Part shown: one piece after another, positions 1-13,600 of the stretch
Layout of the letters: each line of letters starts with the position of its first letter
Position numbering within the stretch: position 1 is the stretch's first letter
Assembly (NCBI GenBank): GCA_011033025.1
Contig: WFMF01000222.1
Location: 124,001 to 188,000, forward strand
From: Beroe forskalii
Lineage: Eukaryota > Ctenophora > Nuda > Beroida > Beroidae
Reading direction: 5' to 3'
Length of the DNA: 64,000 nt
Made by a program: the position numbers and the translations under genes
The notes under the pieces: generated by a model
The model's database searches: none
The model's input: the letters and a program-made list of their open reading frames with translations, nothing else
What the model was told of the DNA's origin: nothing

Positions 1-183
1 GCCAACGCCATTTGCCACAGCATGCAAACTCAATTCATGGCTATTGAAAATACCAATGCCCTCCAAAAGCACACGCATGCAAAATGTGATTCTCTTATGC
101 TGCACAGATGTTCTATGTCTGTTTTGAGGTTTCACTGTTTAATTTGAAATGGCTCATTCGTTGGCATGTGTCATCTTTCTTCA

Positions 184-651
184 GGGGGCCGGGGGTCTTA
201 GATCGATTTCCGGTTTTTTGATTTTTTCTCACAGATGAGAATACCAGATACCAGTAGGTTTTACAGCATCAAGAAATATTGTTCCTAGCTGAAGCTAAGA
301 ATTTTTCAAATCGCGAGTTCGAATTCTAGTTGTAGATCTAGTTCTAACGCGCAATTTGCCGAAAATCGCTTCTAAAAGTTAAAATCTATCTTATCCTATA
401 TATAGTATACTACTTCAGTTTTCAACTTTCGAGGGAAGCCGTTAAACTTGGTAGTTGTGTTCTACTTCTAGGGCATAAAATAAAACTTTTGATGGAGCCG
501 ATTTTTGAATTTTTGATTTACTTTTAGGCCTCAGAAGTGAAAATATGGCTTTTCGAAGTTGGTTCCTGTCCTGAAACCTACTGGTAGCTTGCATTCTCCT
601 CTATTAGAATCAACGAAGAACCCGAAAGCCGACCTTGGACCCCCTCCCCCT
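184..651. mobile_element. Foldback MITE-like element, copy A
   Basis: The ends are G-rich and C-rich complements (GGGGGCCGGGGGTC at the left, GGACCCCCTCCCCC at the right). Internal inverted segments include CCAGTAGGTTT near 252 and AAACCTACTGG near 577. It shares the phrases TTGTTCCTAGC and TTTAGGCCTCAGAA with the element at 24914-25482, so both look like members of one non-coding family. No transposase is visible. The superfamily is unknown. Confidence 0.6.
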
Positions 652-931
652 TAATTTCAAATACTGATATTGTGCAATGCGATTAGAGATTCGAGCCATG
701 CAGGAAGGATTTGAATTTATGGCCTCAGCAAAATCACGCAAAGCTACATTGCATGCTTATTTATGCCTCTCCTGTTCACTTTAGCTCTCGATGGCAGAAT
801 GAGATGTTTAGCTTCACTCCTTTACTAAAATTTCCAATTCTAATCCCATCTCAAATTGCCAGAAAGCAATTAATAATTATGATTATTTATTATTATGTAC
901 ATGATATTTACATAATGCAAAAGATACTGTT

Positions 932-1073
932 CGGTCCCAAATAGACGGGTGGGGGGGGGGGGGGGGAAGGGGGCGGAGATATTTGAGTATTTGGTAAACT
1001 CTCCGAAAAACACTGAAGGCTTAACACTATAATGTCAGGCGGCAACCGTCCAGCCCCCGTCTATTTGGGACTG
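932..1073. mobile_element. Short MITE-like element with terminal inverted repeats
   Basis: The left end GGTCCCAAATAGACGGG is the reverse complement of the right end CCCGTCTATTTGGGAC. The interior carries a long G run just inside the left repeat (about 950-967). There is no coding capacity. A target-site duplication was not identified. Confidence 0.6.
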
Positions 1074-1321
1074 AGGAGTAGCAGAAGATGGACCAAAGGT
1101 TCCTGGCCCACAATAGCTTCAACATTGCAGTTTAAGATCTAAGTTTAATTCAGATTCAGCAGCAAATCCCTTGGTATTTTCTATTCGAAGTTATACAGTT
1201 GTTTGTCATTTGAACTGTGTTCGTGCAACTTATCAAACTACAAATTACTCCAAAATTTTATATCCTAGAAGTACAACTGGCTCTCGCAAAAAATTCAACC
1301 AAGATCTAAAATCACCAGGAA

Positions 1322-1402
1322 GGATTTAAACCGCCAGGTGGGATTTAAAACCGCCAGGTGGGTTTTAAAACCGCCAGGTGGGGTTTAAAACCGCCAGGTG
1401 GG
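1322..1402. repeat. 20-bp tandem repeat, four copies, covering a stop codon
   Basis: Four nearly identical units of the form GGATTTAAAACCGCCAGGTG. The last unit contains, on the minus strand, the final codons and the TAA stop (1385-1387) of the DUF4795 gene, so the protein's last residues are repeat-derived. Confidence 0.9.
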
Positions 1403-1673
1403 CCTCTCACCTCCTGACATCGGGTAAATTTTATCGAGTTGTCTGAGAAAATCAGGGTTTTGCATGAGCTCTACGGGGATGGTAGCAGAGTCATTGGGCC
1501 CGCTGAGCCTGAAGCTTGGCTGCTGTCCAACTCCAATAGGAGGGTAGCTAGAGCGAAGGTCACGTGACTCGGACTGACTTACCGAGTGCCCGACCTTGGG
1601 CAGGACGGGAAACTTGCGCTGCTGGAGACGCCCTCGGTAGATGTGTCCATCCTGACCCTGGATCTCCGTTTCT
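1385..1673 (-). CDS. Last exon of the DUF4795 gene
   Basis: The acceptor CTCGCAG is followed by codons for RETEIQGQDGHIYRGR, a conserved C-terminal segment of QRICH2-like proteins. The frame runs to a TAA at 1385-1387. A near-consensus donor (CACTCG|GTAAGT, about 1579-1584) lies inside the exon and could allow a shorter splice form. A second possible donor (CAGGAG|GTGAGA) lies just before the repeat-encoded tail. Confidence 0.88.
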
Positions 1674-4600
1674 CTGCGAGAAGGGGGTGTTAAAGGGGAA
1701 CTAGGGGGAGGGGACATAGGGGGAGGGGACATAGGGGGAGGAAAAGAAATTGATAGGAAAACTCATAGATCAGGATGAAAAACACAATATACTTTGAAAT
1801 TGATATAGTACAACGGATAGTAACTGGAAATTGTGATAGATTAGATCGGTTATAGTGAGTATAAAATTGAAGACAGGGGATGAAAATTACTCACATTTGT
1901 GAAGTGAATGAATGTGTGAGTACGAGTGGGTTGATGGTCGTAAATCTACTCTACATTATCATGATACAGTGAAAACGTCTTGTGACTGTTGCTTGAATGG
2001 TAGTCCGTCACTCTGTAGACAGTCAGTGGAGAGGGATGCATCTTGCACAGTGAACATTATGTGCTAGTTTGAAAATGTTACTTGTTAAATGTTAGCTCAT
2101 TAGAGTATTAGATAATTTGTCATATTACAAATTTCATGAAAGTTGTCTACATTTCTAGGTTCCACATTCCATACTGCATTGAATCAAATCTACATAGCAA
2201 CAATTTACTGGTAACTTAAAAAAGGTTGGGGAAATACACAATACTCAACAAAATTATTTGAAAGTATTAGAAGTAGAAGAGAATATTGACATCAAAAATG
2301 TGCTTCGGAAGGAATGCTTTCTACTTTTCTACAAGGTATGCTTACATACGATATAAAATAAAAACTGAATGCCTTTATCCAGCTGTGCTTTAATAGTAAT
2401 CAAAGTAAATCATTCTTATTTATTGTAATGCGTCAAGATTATGCCTGAATCATAATTTGTAAGGTGAATGAGTTTAAAGCTGACGCCTGAATGAAATAAG
2501 CATCCAAACTAACAGACCTAAGTGACATTTTTCTGCTTCGGCTTTAGTGGAAATACTTTAATCATTGCTTTTCATAATGGTCCTGAGAGTTAAATGCTAC
2601 TCATTCCATCTTTATCTTAACTAACGGGTGATAACATCACCCGTTATCAATGATAATTATAGTTGAAGATGCTTTGTCATATGTAAATATGCTTTGTTGA
2701 ACAGTTTCGAACAGATTTCATAAATGCTTGATAATACTAATAGTAATCTCTGATGTGAAATGATTTGCACCCTAAAATGCCTTTTCCTGCTAAATCTTCA
2801 CAGTGGATTTTATTTGAATTGATAACAGAAAATTACAACCAGATCTTGATGACTCTCAAGCTATTTGATCTACAAAATGGCTGTATTGTTAGGTGTGGTT
2901 ATGTTCTTTTAGTTTATGAGAAGTTTCACCAGCAATCATGCATGGAGAGTTTCAGCGTGAACAGGTGCTAGTCCCTCCCAGTGCCCCAATCTCTGCCCTT
3001 TTCAGCGATTTTCAGTTGTTGCCTGACCCCTCTGACAAGATCAGGCAATTCAGCGAACAGAAGTCAGCCCTTCCTGTGACCCTTTCAGCGAACAGAAGTC
3101 AGCCTTAAACAGCTATCGAAATTAGGGTTTTGTTCAGCTAAACCACTCGCCAATGGTTTGTCTCAGCTAAACCACTGGCAAGGGATTGTCTAAGAGGATC
3201 ATGAGGGGTAACAAACCAATTGCTCGATAAGCTGGTGTAGGTATGCCAGTGAGGTATTCAATCTACTTTCCTCTCGTAAGACATACGAGGTTACATATCT
3301 GAAATTTGGGGGAAATTAGGCGGTGAAATTTCCTAGTGTTAACTGTTATTGGTGTTTGATAAATGCAATAATGGTTAGCGAAATTATATATTTGTAGGAA
3401 CACAGAACAGCTTTTATTTTCATTTTATAAGAAGTGCTGTCAAGTGTTATTTTCATTATTTTGGTGCAGTTATCTCGGGTCAAGCTCTGGCTTTTTGAAC
3501 AGTTTTGTTGATGACTTTCAGTTTCACAAAACGATGATAAGCTCATGTAGATGCTTAGATGTACAAGCTGTATCAAGTTAATTTCTTACTTTGATACTAT
3601 ACTGCTCCTCTAAAATAAATTGTGATTGACATGTGACAATGACAATATCACTGATTGCTTTTTGCTTGGCATAGATTAACAGTTAACACTTAATCTTAAC
3701 TAACGATTAGCATCAAATCATACTTATTGCTTTACCTTTCTATAAGTAGTAGAAAATTAAAGTAAAATATGTAAGCACAACTTGTAAAGTTAGAACATAC
3801 ATGATATCAGTGGCTCACGGCTGAGGAAATAGAAACAAGTAAAAAGAAATTGATTAAAATCATTTAAAATTGTTTATAATAAATCAACAATTAATCAGAA
3901 CGTCACTTACAAAGTTGCACAACCTAACTATCAAAGATTAGATTGTGAGTCCAATTTTTCATGATCACAGATCACGTCAATTTAATAATACATCTAAATT
4001 CTAATCAAAATGAATAAACGCTAAAAAACACGAATCAAACATGGTTCCATATCATAAGTATGCTGGTCACTAGATAGTCCCATTACTAAAGTATCTACTT
4101 CTCTAATCACGATGAGGTTTATTAACACAAAACTTATGGACATGTTGACATAAAAACTTATGACACTTCATATGATTTGACATAATCATGACATAAATTC
4201 GTATGATTAACTATTAATACCTTTTTAATGCTTCAAATGCTTCTAATGCTTTCATAGGAGATTGTTAATTACCTTGCTCTCCTAAATCTCTAACATTTCC
4301 ACATGAGTCATGTGACTCACGATTATTGCCCACTAACACTGTGAATATGTATTATGTGGTCATATGAAAATATACCAATGAAGACCCCTGATGAAGACCC
4401 CCGAAGACGCTGATGGCAGTGCCTGGTGACGCCACGGTGAACCCCTACTGACCCCCTGCTGACCCCTACGGTGACCCCTGAACCCCTGGAACCCCTACTG
4501 ACCCCTGGTGAACCACTGACCCCCTGGTGAACCCCTCTACTGACCACTTCCTGATCATTGCTCACACGAGTGATTTTTAACATCTAAAAGCACGAATTTC

Positions 4601-7600
4601 ACTTTGCCTTATCATTACGCTTGACATGTTATTTATTTCAGTTATGGCAAACATAACTAACACAACTATAATATAGCTAAAATACTAACATAGCATTCTT
4701 GACATGTAGGGTGTGTTTATGGTATTTTGGTGTGTTGAGGGTGCATCGGTCGACTGGTCACACGAGCACTATCACTTTTGTGATAAGGCAAAGTGAAATT
4801 TACAGTGTGCTTTTAGATGTTAAAAATCACTCATGATAAGAATTGAAACAATGATCAGAAAGTCATCGTGGTTCACCAGGGGTCAGTAGGGGTTCACCAG
4901 GGGTCAGTAGGGGTCAGCGTGGGTTCGCAGTGGGGTCAGCGTGGGGTCACCGTGGGGTCAGCCGGGCGCTAGGGGTTCAACTTATCAGCAGGGGTTGTTC
5001 TGGGTCAGTAGGGGCAGCAAAGGTTCAGTAGGGGTAATCACGATCAGAGGGTTAATTAACACAAAACTTATGGACATGTTGACATAAAATCTTATTATGT
5101 AGCAGGTAAGAATTTCCATGTACATTGTACCTATACCTGTACTTACAATGCTTTATTAATGCAGAAGATACTGTCACATCTATAAGCTTAGAGAATAGTC
5201 GCTACCTACAGAGATGCTTATAGTGGTACAGAGAGATGTGCTATGGTGAGCTACATATTCTCATTGCACATGTGCTCACGATTATATTGTGAGCTAACAC
5301 TGTGTTGTGAATATGTTTCAGGTCGAATGTTTCAAATTGTACTCAACTTAGTATCTGCTTGGTTCATCGCTAAATGGACAAACAAAGAGTTGCCTTCTTA
5401 GGTAACTTTCTTATAGAATCAGTGATTTGATAACGATTCTATAGAATCAGTGATTTGATAAGCTGAAAATATCATTGCATATTGCTATGGTTGGCTAACC
5501 TTTGTTCATTGTTTATTTAACCGGCCCTTTCAGGACAAAACCGAATTTGGGATTTTGGTCCAATCGGCCGTTTTTAAAGAATCCGTGATTTGTTAAGCCG
5601 GATGATAGATATTCCTTAGATTAAATAAAGGCCAATAAGACCTCGACAATACAACACCAAATCTTAAGATCTTAGGTTCAATACACTGCTCACCTGCCTG
5701 CACATGTCGGTAATTTGCATACAGTAGGGGTGCAATTATGAGGCAATTACAAGGTATAAGTTCATTGGTCACATTAAGTAGAGTTCCTCGCAAGGATTGT
5801 GCATACTTTGGCATACTATTACTAATCTACCTCTAAAGAACTAATTTAAGTCCGATTGCTAGACGCTCATGCTCATTAAATACAGAGAGTGACAATTACT
5901 GTCCAGAGTCCTGGACAGTAATGATGCCATGATGCCATTGCCATACTATGGTAGGCGGTGGTAATCAATCTGTTCCTTGTACACTTTAAGCAGTTACTCT
6001 GATTTCATGTTTTTTGAAAACTGTCAGTATGCCTTCTCGAGTATTTGCTTCCTATCAGTTTCGCATGGTGATGCCCTTACTCAATACTGTTCAATGTTCA
6101 TGGCCCGTAGTTGAACTAATAAATCGTTTCATAACATCAGCTCCTTTGATTCCCTTCTAATTACCGAGTTACAGCTATCAATTACCTTAACGTTTTGATA
6201 AACATCACAGATTTATGTAGAAAGTTTGTCAAAGTCCCTGGCTTTAAACGTAAAGTTCAATGAACAAGTTACAAGAATCAGCAGTCAAAACTTATTCATC
6301 ATTTTGGTTTAAGTCATAAATACGGAAGTGTGATGTCGTGATGATAGGTTAAATCATGCAATGTTGGCGATAGGAGTCTTACGTCGCCTAACATTTGATT
6401 GGCTCATGAGACACGTGACATGTCACGTTACAAATCACGCGCTATCCCAGCAACGCACGTGAGGGCTCACGCAGCGCCGTGTGTTTTTAAAGCCCCGTTC
6501 ACCGGTTCACGGACACACTCTGCCGGACACCCCCTGACTTGGGCCGCTCGAGACCTCCCGGTCTGCTGGTGGTGTGGTTGTGATTGTGCTCGGGTGGAAA
6601 GTTGGGTGTGTTCCGGTGAACTGGATAAGGTGATCGGAGGATGGGTTGCTTGCCACGAAACCTGGAAATGAGTGAAATGTGAGTGTGGTGTGTGAGTGTG
6701 GTTACCTAAGGGGGTACGGGAACAGGGACTGATTCTTCCTCTTTGAAGAACTGACTGTGGGAGGATGGGCAGGTTTAGAGAAGTGGTAGAATCAAGGGTT
6801 TCTTTTTTATAAGCGGGAGAAATATAGATACAAATTCTTCCTTTACAAATTCTCCTGTACACCAAAATATTAATAGTAGAAACGTCCGTTATAGCTTAGC
6901 CAGGATTTATCAAATTCCATAAAAGTGCTGAGTGCTACCACAAATAAGCATAATATTGTAACATCCATATAAAATGTTTTCATTCAATACCACCCGCAGC
7001 CCGTTTGCTTATTTTATTCTAATAAAGCTTATTATATTCTAAACAACTGTGAAGTTCTGATTACAATTGCAATGATTGATAACACCAGAGAAAATCAGTA
7101 AATGATGCTATATAAATCATAATCATTTGATTTCGAGTGAATGTACCTGAGAGCACTGATGCGGGTTCTGCGGTGAGCGTAGGTCATGGTGTGCTGTCCG
7201 CCGCAGCTCCGGTTCGTCGGCGGCATGTCGTACGGGTCACTTTTCATGTGAAGGAGACTGACATAAGTACAGACACACACAGTGGGGGTTAACATAAAAA
7301 GGGGTAAATAAAAGACAGAGGGGGCCAGGGAGGGTCCGGTGCTGGAATCATTATTAAAGTGATGAGGAGGTACAAATGGGTAAAATGAGGGCGGAATGAG
7401 GGAAGTACGTTAACGAGCAGAGGGCTAGTTAACTGATAATTGGTGAACAGAACCACAAACTGGTGCTACTTGGACCGCACAAGGGATAGAAAGGGGGCTG
7501 GGAGATCATGGACAGACTAACCATCAACTTTATTGTGATAGAAATACTGATCACAGAGCAACAGACAGACTCACCAACAACAGACAGACTTACCAATAAT

Positions 7601-10600
7601 TGATAGGCTTACCAACAACTTATTTGGATTTTGAGAACGACATACCTACCAGTCTAGGATATGTTAAATATTTGGTGCTTTATATACAAAGTCGATACAC
7701 AGTATGGTTTGTGTGTGTGTGACTCAGGCATTTCAATTGCAGTACAGGATAGTAGGATAAATTACGAACTTTAGATACGACCCGAATTATATGCTCATAT
7801 ATGGTCTCCAGACTCCAAGTATATCTAAGGGCACTATTATAATTATAGTAGTCTCACGACAGGTTTAGACCGATTTAGAGGGTAGTACTATCTGCGTAGA
7901 GTCGTGTGCTACACGCGCTTTATATCATGTGTTTGTTATGACACACTGTAATTTAATACCAATTTAAATACACATCTACGCGACCTTTGCTTTTGCGTTA
8001 CAAAAATGTGCATATCTCCGAGGTTTTTTGAGCAAACTTGATGAAACTTTCAGGATATTTAGAGCTCGATGAGAGCAACATCTCAGTGAAGTTTAGATTC
8101 ATTTTTGAACTCCAGAAGCGGAGTTATGACCGAAAAAGCCAGTTCTTAAACGATGACTTGAAAACATAAAACCGGTTAATTTGCTATATCTCAACTTCTG
8201 AAGGTCAAAAATGTTAGCTACTCCAGGATTGTATTTGTCATATGTTGCCCGTAATATCCTGAAAGTTTGATCAAAATTGCTCAAAAAACGGCTGAGTTCT
8301 GCGCTTTTTTGTTATGTGTAAACAAGCAATTTGCTTATTACCATATAAGGTAATGTGTGCTTGTTGTGTATAGGGTGTGTCTTGTGTACACCGTTCGACT
8401 ACTATAGTACGACTACTATAGTACGACTACTATAGTACTAGGCTCAAACTCACCGCAGAAATATGATTTAGAGCACTCGGCTCAGCTTCGCTTCGCCTCG
8501 CACTCTAAATTATTTAAATGTCTCCAGCTGCGCTGTCGACATTTAAATATTATATAGAGCCCTGCTCTCGCAGGGCTCTATATTGTCTGCGTGTTCGTCT
8601 TACGCCTCTAAAGTACATATAGTGCCCATTTAATCATATCGTCATTCAAACAAGAAATATCATTTGTAGGTTTCAATAATCATACTGTTTGATTAGTTTA
8701 TCCGTTTATAACTGGTAAACTATACTACTGTCTTGATTGTTTTCGGCAAGATTCCCCAATGGGGCATTAGTCTTAGACCATCAGCCTAGACCCTAAGATC
8801 CTTATCAGTAATGTCAATTGCGTGGGATCCGTTATCACCTCTAAAACATTGACTGTGTGTTTTCCACCGTGTATATGGATCCCGCTTTCATTCATTCCTA
8901 CTTTTTACCATCATTGTTTTGCCGTTGGGTGTACGCTTCCAAATATTGCAGTGGCAATTGGTAGCCTGGTATTCACTAGACTTCGTGTTGTTCCTATTGT
9001 TCTGTGATTATGTGAGACGGATAAAAACATTGGCTTTATCCCGCGTTTCTTAAGTAGACCAAACAACGCCATAAACTCTCTATTTTGATCAATGGCAATG
9101 AGCGTCGATCCTATAGTTAAGTCCTTCAGAAGTACAGCAGAATGTGTAGTAGGTACTATGAGTCTGCCTGTGCGGGTTAATCTAGGATCGTGATCTGTGT
9201 GATTTATTATACCACACTACCATAGTTTTGTTGACTTAATTAGAAGAGAAGGGCAGTGGTATAATGTACTATTTTAATCAACAAAACACAGTACAAAGTT
9301 GCAGTGATTTTAAGATTTTAAGATTTTAATTATATCACTAAAATATATGCATTGTTGCATTGTTGCAACATATGATTCTTATTCATTGTACTGAACTTCG
9401 CATATTTGAAATCGGCACACTGTTCAGTTAATCCACTGCCTCTTACGTGATCTCCTTTGTGTATCATAGCAACGCTTGAATCTGATGTTAGAATTAGCCT
9501 CTGATTGGTTCATTTGGCAGTTGCCACCTTGGGATGGTGACGGGGTTAAGGTCCTTTCTTGCCTCTCATCACATTCTAAACTTGATCCAGTGTATGATCC
9601 AGTGTTTAATATGAGTGTAGGTATAGTATAAACAAACCAAGCACATCAGAGTAACTCAATCATAATGCTTGAATATTTAATTACCCCCCGAATAGATGAG
9701 TTTATTGTCTTGTTTTGGTTGCCTCCTAGGATCGGAACGCAATGAACAGTCTGCCACTTTCATTGCGCAATATTCTTAAGTTTTCAGTCCTTTGTCCTTA
9801 GGTTATCCTTTAATCCGTACAATGAACAAACATCGATAACCAATGTAAACAACGGACTTAGATAACGAACTTAGCGCTAGATAACAAACACAGATAAGAA
9901 TCTGATATCACACAGAAGTTAGAACGTAAATCTTACTTCCTTGAGCATAATAACCCATGCTTCTTATCACTAACATCACATTCGTGCATAGCAAAACTCA
10001 TTGACAGGTTTTGTCCCACGACAAATAGACACAACCATTCAAATAAACGATAAGAGGACTTAAGGGGTCGGGGACATTAGCATGGTTTTGATGGTGATTG
10101 GTGAGTTAGAAAAGGGTTCCGAAGTTTATCTCACAGTAAATCATTCACAGTACAACAAATAATTAACAGTCGAATAAAATGGTAGGCTCCATATCACCGA
10201 GTGTTATTCCTTTGCCTTAGCATCACGATTCACGGTCACTTCAACATTCACTACCCTTGACTCAAAAAGCTGGTGACTGAAGTCAGACTAGAAAAATCTT
10301 AATTTTGGGATCAATTATTTTGGTTTTTATTCAATTCCTTTTAAAAAACATTTCGCTTTAAGTCCAACTCGAGTTTTAGGGGAAATTTTCAAGTCATGAA
10401 ATGCAATTTGGTAATTTGACTTCGAAGTCACCCAGCTGATTGAGTCTCACAAACACAGATTTATTTAGCAAACGAGTAACTGACCTCCAAGGATATCGAG
10501 GAATGTTCTGGCTAGAATAGTTAGGAAAGTGAGATTATAACTCTAAAAATCCCTGGGATCACAGGGAATGAGAAATCGCAGAAAGTTTGTCGGTAATAAA

Positions 10601-13600
10601 TCACAACGTAAAATGTTGCCACAGTTTAGGGACTCACTTGCGTTGGTGTTGTCGGATGAGTTCCAGCTCGTAGGTGGTGTACGGGCGGTTACTGCGGACT
10701 CCGGGGAACCCGTAGGCGACGGGCAGGGCTGAGGGGAGCATGCCACCCGAGTTAACTTCCACCGGCCTGTCGCACGAGATGCAGTGGAACTTGAGGAGCT
10801 TCCTGAAGGGGCACAGAGTCATGGGGTATCTCGGGGGGACGCAGTGTCATAGGGTGTCCCGGTGGGATGCAGTTTCCGGGGGGGGGGGGGGTGGTAGACA
10901 GAGTGTCATGGGGCGTTCCGGGGACAGAGTGTCATGGGGCGTTCCGGGGGAGGGGCACACAGTGTCCCAGGGGGATGGGGGACAGTGCCATGGGGCGACC
11001 AGGGGGGACACAGGTTTATGGCGAGTCCGGGGGGGGGGGGGCACAGTTCACTAAAACATATTACTGTCTTGTCATCATAGGTTGCATAATCATTTCCTAT
11101 CGGTTCTCATCAACACTTGGTGTCAGTAGCTCATCAAAACTCGAAAGTAATTCAATGATGTGTTGAGAGTCAATCGACATTTGATACCCGCTTCGTGATC
11201 AACTAAATTTGTGATTGAGTACTTTCCTACCTCGTGAAATTTTACGTTAATACTTCGCGCGTCACATTTCGAGTTGACAATATTCCTATAATATAATATT
11301 TCTCCTCTTGTCATCAGTTGTTGCGTACATTTATCAGGACTAATAACTCTTTCAAAAAGTGGTGTAGAAAATGAGATATATGGTCGGTTTCTATGCTTTT
11401 TTGTATAATTATGATTTACCGATTATCGATATACGGTCCCTTTCAGACAATACGAACTCAGGTGTATGTTTTGCAGCTCAATATTCTAACAGCGAGAGCG
11501 CCCTATTGTTATTAACGACACAATGCGTATTGCTCGCTCTCTGTAGTAAGATTAAGATTATCTATATAGAATCAACTCTTAGTATTGTCGAAATATCGTG
11601 TATGCCCCGGTGATTTCATCTTACCGTTGATCGTGAACAAGTCTATTATAAGTAGTAGTCTCACGACAGGTTTAGATCGATTTAGAGGGTAGCTCTTTCT
11701 GTGTGGTGTTGTGCACTTGGCGTAATTAACCTACCAATACAGATCAGATATTGCGTGTATCTCATCACGTCACCACGTCAAAAAAGATCAGGTTTCATGC
11801 TCAGATAACATGCTCAGATAACATACTATATAGGTGTGGATTTTCCATATTGCACTCGGCTTCCCTCGAGGAATATTTCACCAATCCACACCTAAATAGT
11901 GTGCTGTAACCGTACATTATTCACCATGTGAATATTTTTGTCATATTACTCCACCCTTTCGATATTATTATTATTATTTCTGCACACTTTTTCCATGTTA
12001 CATAACTGTTGTGCTGTGTTATTCTGTTATTGTCCACTCTTACACCGAATTACTCCACACCTGGGACAAATTAGTGATACGAAAGAACGTCCTTTTCTGC
12101 TTGGAGAGCTGACACACTGCTTACTTGACTGATCAGTAGATAATTGCTCTACACTTAATAAGTGATACGAATTAAGATAGAAAGACCTTTTCCGCTAGTG
12201 CTATGAACTGTGAACTGTGCAGACAGCCAAAGCTATATTTAACTTAGTTAACTTGGTGAATAATATCGTTACAAAAATCATAAGTGTGAAGTAACAGCAT
12301 GTTTTCTACTAGAGCTACGCGCTCGTTGACAACAAATCACTATTTAACTCCGCCTTCGGCTTCGGTGAATAATGTGATTTACGCTCATTCGCTTCGCTAT
12401 TGGCGTAAATCATGTTACTTCACACTTATTCGTAATTTAAATTTATATTTCATAATTCCCCAGAAATACCAAAAACATAAGCTTGTGGTTTTAGTCCATC
12501 TTAGCATTTGGCTCATGGTTAGATAGTGTCTACCATCCGAATATAATGCATTACTTTATTAACAATTCGGAGTGCGGCCTCATTGTAAATTGCACTGATT
12601 AATGCATAATATCCGGTCGATGATCCATTTAATCTAAAACTTACGCAAATTGTATGGTGAGCTATTATTTTCACAATAGCATTGTTCGAAATATTTTAAA
12701 ATAAAGCAACGATTTCCTAGGCATGCGATTATGGGAATAATTGCACTCGGTTACCCCTCATGCAATAATTTCCATGTTATCATTTCTAGGAATCCTATTA
12801 CTATACATATTCCTGTTTTTCGTTTGCATTTATCCATCTCGGCCACCATAATTCGACTCCAAAGATGGAAGTATTTTATCACTTTTTTGTTAGGTTGTAA
12901 ATGTAATATTGATTTATCGCCATAAAAATAATTTCATGAATAACTTCAAAAGAAATATCTCAAATTGTCAAAATACGATCTAGAACACGGCTTTGTTGCA
13001 ACATTTCCCTGATGTGATTTAACTGTTGACGTGCTCATACACATGATCGTGAATTCGGCGGTTGAGTTGATCTGTAGAGAAAGAGAAAAGGAGGATAAAA
13101 TAAGCAAAAAGGAAGGAAGGTTGATCTCTTCACCAATGTCATGATGCGTTGTGTCAAAGGCAACGCCTTTTTGTGGAGCTTCAGTGCTACATTCTCGATA
13201 CACAAAGCGCGGCTGACGGTGGGCCGAGACCTCTCCGTTCTCTCTTTTCACCTGCTGATGGTAAATCTCCTCGCAGTTGACAAGGGGGGACCTTGCATCT
13301 GCACGGTAACCACTGATGATTCACAGTTTAGTCCCTTTACGCTCTGATCCTTTGATTATCAAATCAATATTCAGTGTTTTATGTTAACCATATACCCATA
13401 CAGACGCTATATGTATAGATAAGACTTTGGATTGGGTAGTTATAAGTTTGAGTTGCAGATTAGCTAAGAGCACGCAAATTTCGTACACAATGGCCCCATT
13501 ATTCAAATGTGAGAGGAATAATGGTGAGAGGTGATTCGAATTGTGACTTGATTTAAGAAGAGTTATCTTGCCAAATAGTATTGCCTCGTGTATTGTTCTC

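Noticed and set aside
6399-6865. Overlapping open frames on both strands
   Set aside because: The frames follow local GC content. No family resemblance, start context or splice structure was seen.
10740-11166. Plus-strand glycine-rich frames
   Set aside because: They come from the G-rich minisatellite next to the DUF4795 core exon.
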